This document shows, one piece after another, positions 10,736 through 23,428 of a stretch of DNA of 64,000 nucleotides; the first letter of the stretch is position 1; every line of letters starts with the position of its first letter. The position numbers were made by a program, and so were the translations under genes. The stretch lies in the NCBI GenBank assembly GCA_013397435.1, contig VZRG01000346.1, forward strand, positions 372,001 to 436,000, given 5' to 3'. The notes beneath the pieces are model-generated. The model was not told where the DNA came from and ran no database searches. It saw only the letters and a list, made by a program, of their open reading frames with translations. This stretch comes from Erythrocercus mccallii. Its lineage: Eukaryota; Chordata; Aves; Passeriformes; Dicruridae.

Positions 10736-13700
10736 AATTTAGAGCTATCTGTGCCTGACTGACTGAGGTGATTTTGGATGGGGTTCAGCCACTGTAAGTG
10801 AGGTGCTTAACTTGAGGATGAACTCTAGGTCCTTGGTGAGACAGCTCTGCCCAGATGGGGATCCAGTTTTCCTTCTTCAGGTGATGAAGACAGGAAAATG
10901 ATGTGAATGCCTCTGAAGTTAGACCCCAAAAGCAAGACACCTCTGCCTTGTGCTGAAATTTAGTTGTGAATTAGGATTCGGCCTCTCTGTATATTTTGGT
11001 ATGTTACTGTTTGCTCTCCATTGCTGCTCTCCCATAAACATCAAAAGTGAGTCTTAGACTAAGATTTGGCTTCACCTTACCTGCAGCCTTGGGCTTTTAA
11101 AGAAAAAAGCTAGAAACCTATGAGCAGAAACCTTTGAATTATAAAGAACTCCACAGGTATTTATTACAGAAATTTGCTATAAAGGGACTCTAGAGACAGA
11201 GAGTAGTGGGAAGAAGTGTGGGTTTTCTTCACTTTGTGGTTGTCATAGAACACTTCATTGTGTGCTGTGCAAGGGTGAAAAACAAGGGATAATAATCTGC
11301 CACTAGCCAGGAGAGTTTATTCTCTGACAGCATCTGCTGTTGGAAATCAAGATCACAAGCCCATTTGTCTTATTTGTTCTATAACTCCAAAGAAGTTTCC
11401 AAGTGCAAGGAACTCAGTCTGATGAAGCCAAGAAGAAAGAATAAGAAGGGCAAGAAAACAGGATTATTAAGGAAGATAAGAAGAGTTAGAAGGGGAGTGT
11501 TTACAAAGCCACAGAAAGTGCATATTTTTGGTGGATTATCATTAATTTTTTCAGGAAAGGATGTAAGAACCATCCTCCTGAGCTGAATGCCATATCATTA
11601 TAAGTAGATCCTGCTCATTCTTTAACCATCTACCTACCTATTGTACTTTCTGATAGTATTTTTATAATTAAAACTTTTTATTTTATAGGAAGCTACTAAA
11701 CAAAGTATCAGCTTACTGTTACTGTTGTCTTAAATATAATTAGTTATTCTATCTATACTGTTTTATTTTGATCCTAAGGATTTATTCACAACCATTTTTT
11801 TCCCTAAAGCCCTCACATAGGTTAACAGAACTGTAAAGCAACAGTAAAAAAATCAATGCCTTGGAACATAAAAAACCAGCTGGTGGTGTGGAAATGTCTT
11901 GGGTGGCCTAAGATGTGGCCAGCTGTGATTTCAGAGTTGTCTGAAAAAATCTGGGAAGTTATGATGAACCTGTTTCTGGACAGATCTGGTGAGACTACCT
12001 TTTCATGTTCTTTATGCCACTGGCACGTGAGTATTAGCATCTGTAATTGGAACCATTGCACAACATTTTGAGTGAAATTCTGAACCCAGAACCTTTGGAA
12101 GCAGATGGCTTTCATCATGTTCACCATGTCATATTGCAGTAGTGGGTATGCCTGCCTATGCAATATACTAAATTAGAAAAGAATCTTTACTCATTTACTG
12201 GTTTAGTAATAATCAAGAAATTGATGAAGAGGAAAGGAAACATATCTCTGTTGAAAATATATATGAATCTGGTGACTAGAGAATACTTTTATAGTTTTTT
12301 GATGATGTGTCACCTCCAGTATACTTCCAATTGTATCACTTCACTCGACTTTTGAATTTGTAGGTGCTGTCTTCCATTTTATACACACACATGCCCAAGC
12401 AGACAGGTTGTTGCTTTAAAATGTCAGCTCCATGAAGCATCACTTGAAAAATCATCATGAATTTAACTAAGCTGGAGAAATTTGTGAAAAAATATAAGGT
12501 CAAAAGAGCCCTATATGACAGATCCTTGTTTGCCTGCTTCAGAATGCTTCAAAGGACTGATTTGCTTACCACCAAGGCCAAGAATATGTGTCAAAACTGC
12601 TTAAGGTAGGGATCAGTTTTAATAAATAGGACCTCAGACCTTCCAAGGTGTTTAGGTCTGGGAACACTTACAGTACATCTGTTATTATTTTGGCTCAACT
12701 TAGTTTATTGCTTTAATCAGCAACATTTTAAGAGAGCTGGTATAAAAAAATTAGAAATACTAACTTGTTTTCCGTGTTTACATTTCTGCCATTATTTAAC
12801 TTTCTTTGTCATGGCTAAGGATATTATATGTCTTGAGTTGAGGCAAAGAAGCCCCAGAAAGCAGAGAAGAGTCAGTAAGTCCTTGTCAATGAGCTTGTGG
12901 AACTCCTAAAAGCATTCAAATGAGGAAGAAAAAGCTAGAAGAAAGTTTAGAAGATTATAGAACAATCCAAGAAGTACAACCTATTCGGCTAACTGGATAT
13001 AGCCTGTCATGATGGTTTGCTTACAGTCACTTATGTACCCAAATTGTGAAAAATAGATCTGATGACAGCAATTCAGGGTAACATCCACACAGTATGAATC
13101 AGGTAGTAAAAAGTGAAACACAGAACTCAGTTTAACATTCCCATAGAAAACAATCTTTCCTATGAATGGCGTGGAAACAAGGCAGCCTTAAAGTTATGTG
13201 CCATTGCATGGGAGCAGGTTCACAATTTTTTTCCCTCACAAAGAATCCACATATTGATTAATTTCTCTCACCACTAAAACTGTGAATGGGGAGTTGGGAG
13301 TGAATGTACTTTTCTCAGTTTCTAACACTTGATCGCTGCTGTGGTTATCACTTTAAATAGAGTGTTTTCTTAAAAGAGAAACTCTAGTAAGAATTTCAAT
13401 GTGTTAAAGATACCTAACTTATCAGTCAATCATCCTGGAGGCTCAGAGCCACAGAAAAGAGTTTATTAAGCTATAGAGTCTAACTCAAGTACAATAATGA
13501 CAAATGAATTTAGTCATAAAAATGGGAAGGCATATGCCATCTTTTAAGGAGAAAATCAGGGTGTACTAACACAGAAGCATTTTATGACCATAATATCTCC
13601 AAGCAGTAGCAAACCTGGGGTTTCCTGTTTGTTCATGAACAAAAGCACGTTATAATCCTTGTTGTAGTGACTTCAATATTTTCTAAGGCTTTTTGGCCTC

Positions 13701-13775
13701 TAGTGGTCAACTTACTGTATGCTAAGCTCCAGAGTATCTTGTTGGATAAAATGATCTGGGATTACTTATTCTTTT

Positions 13776-13777
<2 letters not shown>
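10736..13777. other. Unique non-coding stretch
   Basis: No gene or known repeat is recognised. Frames at 11365-11586 (+) and 11379-11573 (-) are mutual antisense shadows over a lysine/arginine-rich AAGAAG-type stretch. Frames at 11822-12163 (-) and 11856-12071 (+) overlap in the same way. The 113-residue - frame has no recognisable domain. Confidence 0.55.
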
Positions 13778-13824
<47 letters not shown>

Positions 13825-13832
13825 TATTATTA
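13778..13832 (+). repeat. (ATC)n microsatellite with ATT tail
   Basis: A perfect ATC trinucleotide array runs from 13778 to 13824 (47 bases, about 15.7 units) and passes directly into a short TAT/ATT run to 13832. It is the longest perfect short tandem array in the window and is likely to be length-variable between individuals. Confidence 0.97.
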
Positions 13833-16211
13833 TCTCCAATCTACCTCCTCTTAGAAAAACCAGACCAAAGAGTGACAAAGCCTGAACTTTATAGAAACCA
13901 TGAGACTAGCTGGCCCATTGAGATACTTATTCCTCATGCCACTGTTCAGTATGTTCAGGATTGTTTTTCTACCATGTGCAGTCCTATCTAGCTTTTTACT
14001 TATTTGTCAAAATGCATCAGTGAACTGTGGGGATGCTTTTGGTTTGTGGAAGAGAGGAGTTCAGGGTCCTGTCTGAGTTCACCCGGTAATTATGGTGTGT
14101 TATCTGTCTTATTCTCGGTGGTTGTCTGTCTTATTCTCTAAGGGTGTTTTGAAAAAAGTAAACTTTTTACGATATTAATACACTTTAATAGTTCGTCTCC
14201 TTGGTAGAATGGACATAAGACTGCAAGTTTCATCAGAGTTGGAAAGAATTTCTTACGTCCTCAATGTTCAGTCTAGCAACTACCTGTGTGAACTCATCAC
14301 TACTCTATGGGAATGTATGTCAAAATATTCTTCAGATTTGCCTATGAGTGTATGAAAGTGTAAGAGCCTGCCAGACTGGGCAAGAAATCCTGTTGGAAAA
14401 GGAATGTTTCTTCTCTGGGCAATAGGGCAAAGGTTGATCAACCCTTGGTTGCATTAGTTCTTCTCTGGATGGAGTATGCACACAGCCAGAAGACTCAGTT
14501 GAGAAAAATGCATGCCAAAAATAAGGATAAAAATTGAAAGAGACAGGAAGAGCCTGAGGATCTGCTGAAGATTGTAGGGAAGGCAAGCAAAAAAGGTTGT
14601 GTACATGTAGTGTATGTAATGGGTCTTGAAAAAAGATGGCACAGCTGGGAACTTCATTTATTCCTGCCAATTCCTAGCTGCTGTTATGGCACTTTTGTGC
14701 TACTGACAGGAGTGATAACTTAAAGCAAACAACTTATGTTGGAAGATCAGATCAGCACGTCACTAGTTTGGGAGTGGCACGTTGCAAATTTGGCCAGAAA
14801 CTCCGTTTTCACATTTCCTGTGTTGTGTAATATGCTTTGTAGTCCTAGCCAAAGATCTAGGGTACTACCTGTATACCATCAAGAAACCATACTGATTTGT
14901 ATCAGGATTCATGAATGCAGACATATTATATATATATGTTCCCTATAAATGAGTCAATCATGCACTTCCTTTTAGTTGTGCAACGTTGCTCTCACAGCTT
15001 GCTCTCAATTCTATGCACATTTGTTTGCTAGCACTTATATTGAACACTCTATTTGAAAAGCACAGTGTAAAATCAACAAGATTCTTGATTGGAATTAAGG
15101 TTTTGATGGTGCAAGTACAGATCAGAAGGTAGTAGATACAGGAGAGTGGCACTCAACGTATTTTCTCTGCTTTTATTTTCATAGCAGTGATGTCAAGGCA
15201 AGGTGTTCTCTTTATTTTTGGTACATGTAGAGGGATACTCCTGGGGCTTCTGATGTTAACTTTTTACTGTATTATACATATATCCTCCCTTTCCTTACTT
15301 TCTAGTTGGAACAGTTGTACGTACTACAAAGGTAAAGAAGAAAACTCCTATAAGATGAAAGACTGCAGAAGAGAGATTCTCCAAGAGATATTTTTCATCA
15401 TTGCAGTGTCTATGAGCTCCTAAATTGCTATAAAATTATTGTTAGTTTGACTTCCTCTACACAAACCAGCCATGCTAGCCTTTTAAAATTTCAAGAAGGT
15501 CTCGAATAGGTTCAAATTGCAACAATTCAGCTGAAAGCAATAGGTTAATTATTCTTATTTAAAAACCAGTGAAACAGAAGTTAATTAAAATGTAAACAAC
15601 GGTCTGTATTGTTACTGACATTAGAAAAAAGAATCTTAGAAATTCTTTGTATAATGTTTTTCACCTGACTGCCCTTGGAGGAGAGAGGGGTTTTGCAGCA
15701 GATCACATTACCCAGCTAAGCTTTCTTTCACTTTTAAGTGAAATATATTCTTTGCTTCCAGTGCAGTGCAGCTGGACAAACTGGAGCTAGTCTAAAGCTG
15801 TCAGAGCTGTGTTTACCAGGGAGGTACCTGCTACCAGGAGGCTGCTAGACATGAAACACTGAGGAGAGTGGCTGGAGCCCCTGCAGCAACCAGAATGTAG
15901 TGTGCCTGAGAGCATTGGGAAGAGAGATGACCTGGAAAGTCAGAAAGCAGGAAAATATGTCAGTCAGTGAGAAATGATTAACAGCTTGTCCAGTTTATGC
16001 CAAGGACAGAGGGTTCTCTCGAGCATTCTTATGCAGTCCTGGCTGTCAGCTGAAACATTCTGAGGAACAGGAGCAATCCAGTGTATGGGTCTGGTCCAGA
16101 GCAAAAAGTTTCTGGAGGTTAGGATTGGGTCTCCATTAAAGGGGTTTTGTGTTTTTATGTTTTCCAGGGTTGATTTTGTTCTTTATAAAAAAAAAACAAA
16201 CACAAACCTGC
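13833..16211. other. Unique non-coding stretch
   Basis: No gene is recognised. It contains a 22-base tandem duplication (14100-14143). A more GC-rich part at about 15750-16120 could belong to an unrecognised repeat ending in the A-rich tract that follows, but no family match was found. The frames at 14332-14670 (-) and 15187-15423 (+) have no recognised domain. Confidence 0.5.
14100..14143 (+). repeat. 22-base tandem duplication
   Basis: Two adjacent 22-base copies share the core CTGTCTTATTCTC. The first has TTAT before CTGTC and the second TTGT. The 3' ends differ (GGTGG against TAAGG). It looks like a simple slippage or duplication event. Confidence 0.8.
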
Positions 16212-16250
16212 AAAAAAAAAAAAAAAAAGAAGAAAAAGGAAAAAAAGAAA
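16212..16250 (+). repeat. A-rich tract
   Basis: Seventeen consecutive A bases are followed by GAAGAAAAAGG, then more A-rich sequence to 16250. A separate A run lies just upstream at 16188. It could be the tail of an old retro-insertion on the + strand, but no parent element is recognised upstream. The lysine-rich frame at 16149-16349 (+) and its F-rich antisense at 16136-16342 (-) are products of this tract. Confidence 0.85.
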
Positions 16251-17997
16251 TATATGCCAAATAGGTGTGGCAGAAAAAAAAATCTGGAATTTAAGAGCCT
16301 GAGGGGGAAAAAGAATCTTGCCAAGTTATCTTTCCACCTCACTATTTAATTATTGGATAAATATGTGTCTTCTATTTTAGTATAAGCTCTAAGTACCTAC
16401 AAATGCAACAAAAGTTGAATTTAAACAAAAAATCTCACAGTAGTGAAAATAACATATGACCAGTCATGAGATTGACAATAGATTTTATATTTGGCTCCTT
16501 CCTTTGTGGTAGCTGAGTAAGCCAACTCAGATTAGCAGGGTATGTTACGCATATTACCTGAAATGGTTTTCTGGCCCACATCAAAAGCTGTGAGGGAAAA
16601 AACTGCAAGTGACTCTTGTTGTTCACGTAGAAAAGTGGGGTTTTCAGTAAAGACATAAATGGATTTGTGGAAAGGTTTAATTCCCCAGTGTCTTACTAAT
16701 GATGATGTTTTGAAACTGCAAGTAAGAAATCAGCCTTAGGCACTTTCTACAGCAAAAACATGTCATTATATGCAAGAAAGGGTATGTTGTCACAGAATAT
16801 TTTTTTCTCTGCTACACATGCTGACATCACTTGTTTGTTTACATTCTATTGTTTCAAGGTACAAGGAAGAATTAATTAATAATAATAAAGAAATATTGTC
16901 ATCAAAGCACCATCATCACTTTTCAAATTAATCTACTGCACAGCAATGAAACCAAGGAATAGATAAATTCAGTGACTTTTTGAGCTAAACTGTAATTTCT
17001 ATGGCTGAGTCCCTGGCTATGTGGTTATAAATGACATTTTGGTCTCAGTATAACCTGTAAGAACCAACAAAGCATTACTAACCCAACAATAACTCAGAGA
17101 GTGGGACAACAGACATGAAAACCCACTCACTCCTAGACCCAGAGGGACTTCAGTAAGCAGAGCTATTGTGTAAGTAAATGCTAAAACACGGCCAGTTTCC
17201 TGCCAATGTTGTAAAACCCAAATCATGATTCAGTCCTTTTACACCTGTAGCTCTTTTGTTTGCATCCCTGGAGAAGTTGCTGTGACCAGTTGTTGTCAAC
17301 ACAGGTCCCAGGAAGAGGCTTTATTTGGACATGAAGGAAAGGAAATAAGATTTCTTGTCCAGATGGCTTTGGCCATAGTGTCCCAGGCGGAAAGCCAGCC
17401 ATGATTTGGACCTGGGACATCACAGGTGCCAAGACTGGCCGAGAGAGCTCAGCCTGATCATCTGTAGCTAAGTGACCATGCAGTACAAACTACAGCTACG
17501 AGAAAAGGTGATGCAGGTTTGCAAAGGGCGCTTCCCGCAATTACCTTTAAGCCTGACCTCTTTTGCAAAGAAGGTCAATGAAGGAGGAAAAGTGCACATG
17601 CTTGAGATTTAAACACATGGGGCCTAAAAGTTTTGCAGAGCACGTTACAAAGTAAAAGAACATTTTTTCTATTCACCATGGTGAAGATAAAAAAAATTCA
17701 TGTGTATGATATATCCTAGAATAGATTTTATGTGCATGGTCAGGCAAAACTCAGAGAAAACAATGAGGCAAAAAATGGTTATATTAATTGGTATTTTAAC
17801 TCCTCCAATCCTCACAAAATTATTTTCTTAAAGTGAATTCATCCAAGTTCTCCAATAATGATGGCAGTCACATGTGTGAATTCTTCTGCTAAGGGAGTCA
17901 CATTTTAACCCTGGTTTCTCTGATAATTGACCAGGACAAGGAGGTAAAACAATATATACACACCAATACTGTAATTCTCTTTATGCATAAATGTAAT
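16251..17997. other. Unique non-coding stretch
   Basis: No gene or repeat is recognised. The frames at 16435-16656, 17017-17226 and 17223-17432 (all -) are short and lack any domain. Confidence 0.55.
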
Positions 17998-18848
17998 GTG
18001 TGCTGTTCAACAGGGTTTTTGACACCTATAATATGTGATGTGACAGTGCACCCTCAACAAATTCACACATGGTACCAAACTGGGGAGCATTGGGTTGCTC
18101 TTCAGAGAGATTTTGACATATTGGAGAAATAGACATGAGAAGAACATAATGAGTTCATCAAAAAAAAGCTAAGACTTGTATCTGAGAGGGAATAAGCCCA
18201 ATAAGCAACAGTTAAGGCTGGGGACCAGCTGCTCAGTTTTGCAGAAAAGGACATGGATATCCTGATGGACAACAAATTCATTGGGCCCTTGCAACATTGA
18301 AAGCCAGCAGCAACCTGAGCAGCATAAGTAAAACCACAGCCAGCAGGCTGAGGGACTTGGAATGTTTGAGATGCCATTTGGAGTGTGGTGTCTGAGTTCT
18401 TCAGCACAAGAAAAGCTGCAAGTAAATTGAGAGAGTCCATTGGTTGTCACCTCAATGGGAGGAGGCTGTAGAAAGGACATCCAGTTTGTGGCTGTGGGAA
18501 AAGTGTTTGTTCAGGCTTCAGAAGCGAAGGCAAAAGGGAGGCCTCACTGCTGTCTTCAATTACATGTAGACATGTAGCTGGGAATTTATGGGAGTTGCAC
18601 AGTGAGAAAATGAAGCACAACAGACATGAGTTACAACACAGAGAAATTCCTGTTGGATATAAACAAAATATCACCATGATGGTGGTCAAATGTGGCCCTG
18701 GCTGTGAACCCCCTTGTTTTTGACAATGTTCAGGACTCAACTGGACAGCTCTGCAATCTGATCTATTTAACTCTGCTTAGAGAAAAGATCAGACATTCTC
18801 TGGGTGTGTCTTCCAATATAAATTTTTTTGTGATGTATGATTCTGTGA
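17998..18848 (+). mobile_element. CR1 LINE, 5'-truncated, RT to 3' end
   Basis: This copy runs from the late reverse-transcriptase domain to the element's 3' end. GTGTGCTGTTCAAC at the start matches the conserved VLFN block. The decayed translation at about 18051-18090 reads LNKFTHGTKLGS, where active CR1 has the catalytic FADDTKLGG, so both catalytic aspartates are gone. Next come GCAGAAAAGGACATGGATAT (about 18241; EKDLGVL block), GACAACAAATTC, AGCCAGCAGGCTGAGGGA (about 18338; ASRSREV block) and GTGTGGTGTCTGAGTTCTT (about 18383; the CVQFWAP region). The 3' end keeps AACTGGACAGCTCTGCAATC, a CTCTGGGTGTGTCTTCC block and a terminal GATGTATGATTCTGTGA, the degenerate octamer tail. Indels and stops break the frame throughout. 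The - strand frames at 18102-18440, 18169-18480 and 18447-18740 are antisense shadows. Confidence 0.87.
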
Positions 18849-19325
18849 CTGTTACACAGCATTACATAGATTAGTTAGAATGGAATTAAGATGGAGAAGT
18901 CATTCATTGAACACAAAAATTAAAGACTTGTGGCAAATAACGTGCTCAATAAGTGCTATACTAAGCTCGTTTCTATGTATATCAGTTTATAAAAACAGCC
19001 TTTAATAATAATGGTAGTGATAATGTCATTTACAAAAACATATAGTGTTTGTCTATTCATGTTTCAATTCTGAGCAAACTCCTGTGATTAGCTAGAAAAC
19101 TGAAATAATATTTTGTAAAGAGAATCACAGGCCAACTCTCTTGCAGGAGTTAACTGATCACTGCAAAACAAGGTTTTCTTAATATTAACTGTCAAAATTT
19201 ATTTTTCCACAACAATTTATTTCTCATCTCATTTCAGCAGGTACTTACATGTTTGGTAAACTTCACTTTCAGTGAAATCCAGACCCTTGTTTGTGACAGC
19301 AAATTAAAAAAACACTTGCAAGTAC

Positions 19326-19346
19326 ACATTCTTTTAGAAAGAATGT
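19326..19346. other. Perfect 9-bp inverted repeat, 3-base loop
   Basis: ACATTCTTT and AAAGAATGT are exact reverse complements separated by TAG. It is a small, very tight hairpin in DNA with no gene around it; it may be chance. Confidence 0.7.
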
Positions 19347-21414
19347 GCTGTTTGCATTTGCACAAAGAGCCAGGGTTTGGGATGTGAGCGGTGCCTTTAC
19401 ATTCCAAGTGATAACCTGATTAACAGAGAAAAGAGAAGTGAATGTAAAATTTTATAAAATATCAGCAAACTATAAAATATTTTTTATCTCCAGCTGACCT
19501 GACAATAACCAGTGAGCAATCCTGAATGAGTGAGCTATGTTACTGTAATTTCTATAGGTAATGAAGTGAATGAAAATTAGTTATGCAGATCGGACTTATG
19601 GTGTTGACATGTTACCAAGTGTAAATAGTAAGGCTACTGGCCAGAGGCTTTGACTTTAGATCATATACCTGATCTAGATAATTCAAACCTTTTAAAATGG
19701 GCTTTTATTCTCATGTAGAGATGCTTTTCTGTAAATCTTCTGGCTCTGTTCTAGAAAGAATCAGAAATGAGATACACAAGAGAAAGTAATGTCCTGAACC
19801 CTCCAAAGTATCAGATGAAGGCTAGTTTCAGAAGAGATTAAAACACAGATGAATTTTCCATGTATGGAAAATCAAGACACCAGATGGGGATTGCATTTTT
19901 CTTGGGTGAATATAAAGGCATGCTTCCTAAATGTAGATTGCATATTGAATATAACACCAGGCCCTGAGTAGGATGCGTTATAGATATGTAAAAGGAATGC
20001 AATGTATCTTGGAAATATAAGGCCAATACACAGTCTCTCGATGATCCAATCATGTGCAAAGCCGTAAGTAAAAACCAAAAAATTGGGAAGCATTAATATG
20101 TCTGGCACTTCAGTTGTTTACATGTAAATTGGGAGCCAGACTAGGATTTCTTTGTTGCAGATACACAAGTTGTTACTCTGCTTCTCCATTCTTTCCCTTA
20201 TTCCAGCTCTTGTCCTGTCATTGTCAAAAGTATTCCCTTTCTGTCCTGCCATCCTTTTTCATAAAGCAGCCATGTGAAGGAGGACTCCTGCTTTTCAAGG
20301 TTCTGTGATGATTTTGATGACTTGTCAATTTTGCTTCACACAGAAAATATGTGCATATCCTTGTGGAAGACCAGACTGTGCACACTTTATCTATTTTTAA
20401 TCTTTATGTCAGATTCAAATCCCAATGAGTGTTTCAAGACATTTTTATGTTTGGCTAGTTTTATTTGCCTATATGCAAAGAGCTCACTATGGTCTAGGCC
20501 AAATTTGAATCCAGGGAAACAATTTAGTGATGGGCAGTCTTGTAGAGCACCTCATGAGATCACCACTTACATGACAAGAAAATCTGGAGACTGGCAAAGA
20601 GATGATAAAGAGAAATTTGAAACAGGACATGGAAGTCCATTGAGTAGAGAGAAGTATGATGACTGGAGAATTAGCAATCAAGCTGGCAGAGCAGGGTGAA
20701 TTGGGAGAGGAAGGGCCCTTGATTATAGGAAAAGCCATATCAACTCAGATAGTAATTGAAGAGTGAGATGGAGGCAAGGAGTAGGTGTAGATGCCCATTT
20801 TGTCCCTATATGTGTGGTGTTTCTCCATGAAAGAATGCTTGGTATCTGGTACTCCTTGGAGTTTATGTGCCTGCCCCATATATATGTGAATATAAAGCAT
20901 TTCCTCAGTTTTGAGGCCCTGGTATGCATGGGACATAAAGATGCCTCTTCACTGATAAGGTTGCAATCAAAGATCAGAAATGCAGAGAGGTCAAAGAATC
21001 AGGCAGAAGACAGCACATCAACCTGCTTTGGTAACTCCAATACTGTAAGTGTTCAGCATAGAAAGCCTAGCCTCCATGCCTGAATGTGAATGTGAGAATG
21101 ATAAAAAACCCAAAAAAGCCTTTTAGAGTTGTGTGTATGTGGAGTCAAAATTGCACTATCGTATGTCAAAATTGCTGGTTCCATATTATCTGGAGCCACA
21201 ATGAGAGGCAGGTTTAGGCGAAAGTGCTGGAGTCCTGTCAGTCATGCTGCCAAAACTACTCCTGCCTGTAAGGATGTCAAATTTTACTTGAAATGACAAA
21301 CAGATTTGGAAAGATCTGCTTTTGTACTTGTCAGTGAAGGACACATGGAAATCACACACTGGAAGAGAAAGTGAGGAGCAAGACATACTCTTGGAAACAG
21401 AAGATGTATATAAG

Positions 21415-21450
21415 AAGATGATGATAGAGATGATGATAAAGATGATGATT
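21415..21450 (+). repeat. Imperfect (GAT)n microsatellite
   Basis: GATGATGATA, GAGATGATGATA and AAGATGATGATT follow one another, giving interrupted GAT units. The 98-residue - frame at 21186-21482 runs through it and gains its I-rich start from it. Confidence 0.85.
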
Positions 21451-23189
21451 ATCCTCTCAATTACCTGAATTAGTAGGGACACAAAAAAGATCCTAAGGAA
21501 TAGATGGTGAATTTTTCATTTTGATTTACTACTAGGAAAGCAGTCAATAGGTAAATGTTGATTTCTGAGAGGTAGGATAGATGTGGTGATTGAGAAAACT
21601 CAGTGCTTACCATTCCCAAAAGAAATTCAGGTGGTGGTAAGCAGAGGATGTCAGCACTCTGAGGAAAGAAAGGAGTCAAAAAAGTGTGAGAGCTGCTGTT
21701 AAGCTCACAGTAGCTGCCACTGAACAGAAAATATTCCCCAAAGAGGTGTGATCCAGCTTCTGGGGAAAGTCCTGAGAAAAGACTCTAAATTTTCCTCCAG
21801 GCTATAGCTTTGGGTTAGCCAGCCACTCTGTGATGGAACCTGAGCTGGCCAGGGAACAATGCGCAGCAGCTAGAAATAAGAAGCAATTGTGTGTAAAGCG
21901 TATGTGGTTCTCAGTTCAGACAGGGATACCACAGTGCCAAGATGCTCTGCAGACTAAAGTATTTATTTTGCAGCCACCCAATGCAACAGAAATAGGGATC
22001 TGATCAGAACTTTTCCTCCAGGATATCTGTACTGCAGAATTATCTGAAAGGAGACTTCTGCAATGTGTTTGGGAATGGACCTGTACACATTCTTAAAGCT
22101 GAAATTCTGACTCCCAGGGTATGTGAACCTCTTGGTGTATATCAGGTTTGTTCAGGTTATTTTCATAGTGAATAAAGCAAATGAATCATAAGGATACTAA
22201 GAGTTAAAGCACATTAAAATCTGAATTCACATGCCTTGTTCAGCTTTAACTTTCTGGAGCTAGCTGGCTATCCCATGCCAGTCAGACACTTTCCAGCATG
22301 AGTCACTATGGTTTCCAAATTTTTCTTTCCCAAATAAAAATGAAAAATTCCAAATGTCTTACAGTTTTTTCTATAGAAAAAAGGGACAGACCATCAAGTG
22401 CATATAGTGGAAGAATTGTTTTCTATTTCCTTTTACATCCCTAGTCTAGACAAGAGGTACTATGATGAACCTTTCCTTTGCTGCCAATACCAACAGCACT
22501 TAGTGGTCTTGTTACCTCACGCCTGGCTAATTCCCAAGGACAGTCATAGCTAACGAGTAGCCCTTTCAATGGCCATTCCAGCAATTCATTTGGGCTACCC
22601 TTTCAAACAGCATGGAGAATTCTTGAGAGAGAAGGTCTTTTGTACTGGGCAATGTTTCACTCACTGCGTTTAAATGAGAAGGGCAGTCAGGTTGTAAAGA
22701 TCCATATAAATGAGAGCATTGTGCACTGGAAAGGAGATTGGTGTGCTTGATCTCAGCTGTTATTGATTTACCTTTTCCACATGATAACATTCATTAGGCA
22801 GGGTAAGTAAAGGCTGGGGTGTTCCATTTCAATTATCTATGGTTAAAATACAGACATTACACAGGGTGGAGTGTCAGTCTAGTTTCAGTGGGCTGAAGTG
22901 TGAAAACATTTTCCTACCAAGTCATTACATAGGACAACATGACTTTTTTGAGTCCTTTCCTGTCTCCTCCCCATCCACCCCACCCCTTTTTATGTTTTTA
23001 TGTATTTTTCATTGTTTTTGAATATTTGTGTTTCTGGTCAAGGAAGCTATTCTGACACTTGAAATTTCCTGATACCTTCACTGCTGCTGTTGCTCTCTTG
23101 TCATGTGAAGCTCAACACTGCTGGTGAAACACCAGTCTCCCTGCCTGGCACCTGGCTCATATCCGTGTCCCAAAAGGTTCATGGATTTA

Positions 23190-23275
23190 CTAGAGCAACC
23201 TCCTGTACCTAGGAGCTAACTGCTGTGAGAAGGAGTTGGACCAGGGGGCCTCCAGGGATGCCGTGCCTCCTCAGT
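23190..23275 (+). mobile_element. Short CR1 3'-end fragment
   Basis: TACTAGAGCAACCTCCTGTA followed by AGGAGTTGGACCAGG and GGCCTCCAGGGATGCC matches the CR1 3' UTR order 'gagcaacctgctctag ... ggggttggac.agatgacctccagaggtcc'. Only the 3' UTR is left, the terminal octamers are not visible, and no coding part is present. Confidence 0.55.
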
Positions 23276-23411
23276 CCTTAGACTGCAAAGGAGCCAATCT
23301 CCTCTCCTTCCCCACAGGGTAGTTACAGTATAAGGCTCTTGCACCATGTTGCTCCAGAGAACTAAGTATGCTCAAAATACAATTCTCTTATTCTAAAGGA
23401 AAACTAAGAGT

Positions 23412-23428
23412 AACAACAACAACAACAA
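23412..23428 (+). repeat. Short (AAC)n array
   Basis: AACAACAACAACAACAA, just over five perfect units, followed by an A run. Confidence 0.9.

Larger units (their letters stand above)
18849..23189. other. Long unique non-coding stretch
   Basis: No gene or known repeat is recognised. A short perfect hairpin lies at 19326-19346 and an imperfect GAT array at 21415-21450. The 141-residue frame at 20274-20699 (+) ends in a hydrophilic part (DDWRISNQAGRAG) but matches no family I know and has no clear splice context. The overlapping - frame at 20487-20738 is its shadow. Confidence 0.5.

Noticed and set aside
13778..13832. Possible CRISPR-like regular repeat
   Set aside because: It is a contiguous trinucleotide array without spacers, in vertebrate DNA.
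16136..16349. Lysine-rich (+) and phenylalanine-rich (-) frames
   Set aside because: Both are products of the A-rich tract at 16212-16250.
18102..18740. Three - strand frames of 97-112 residues
   Set aside because: They are antisense to the CR1 copy at 17998-18848 and share no known domain.
20274..20699. 141-residue + strand frame
   Set aside because: No domain or family match, no clear splice signals, and the composition changes midway; treated as chance.
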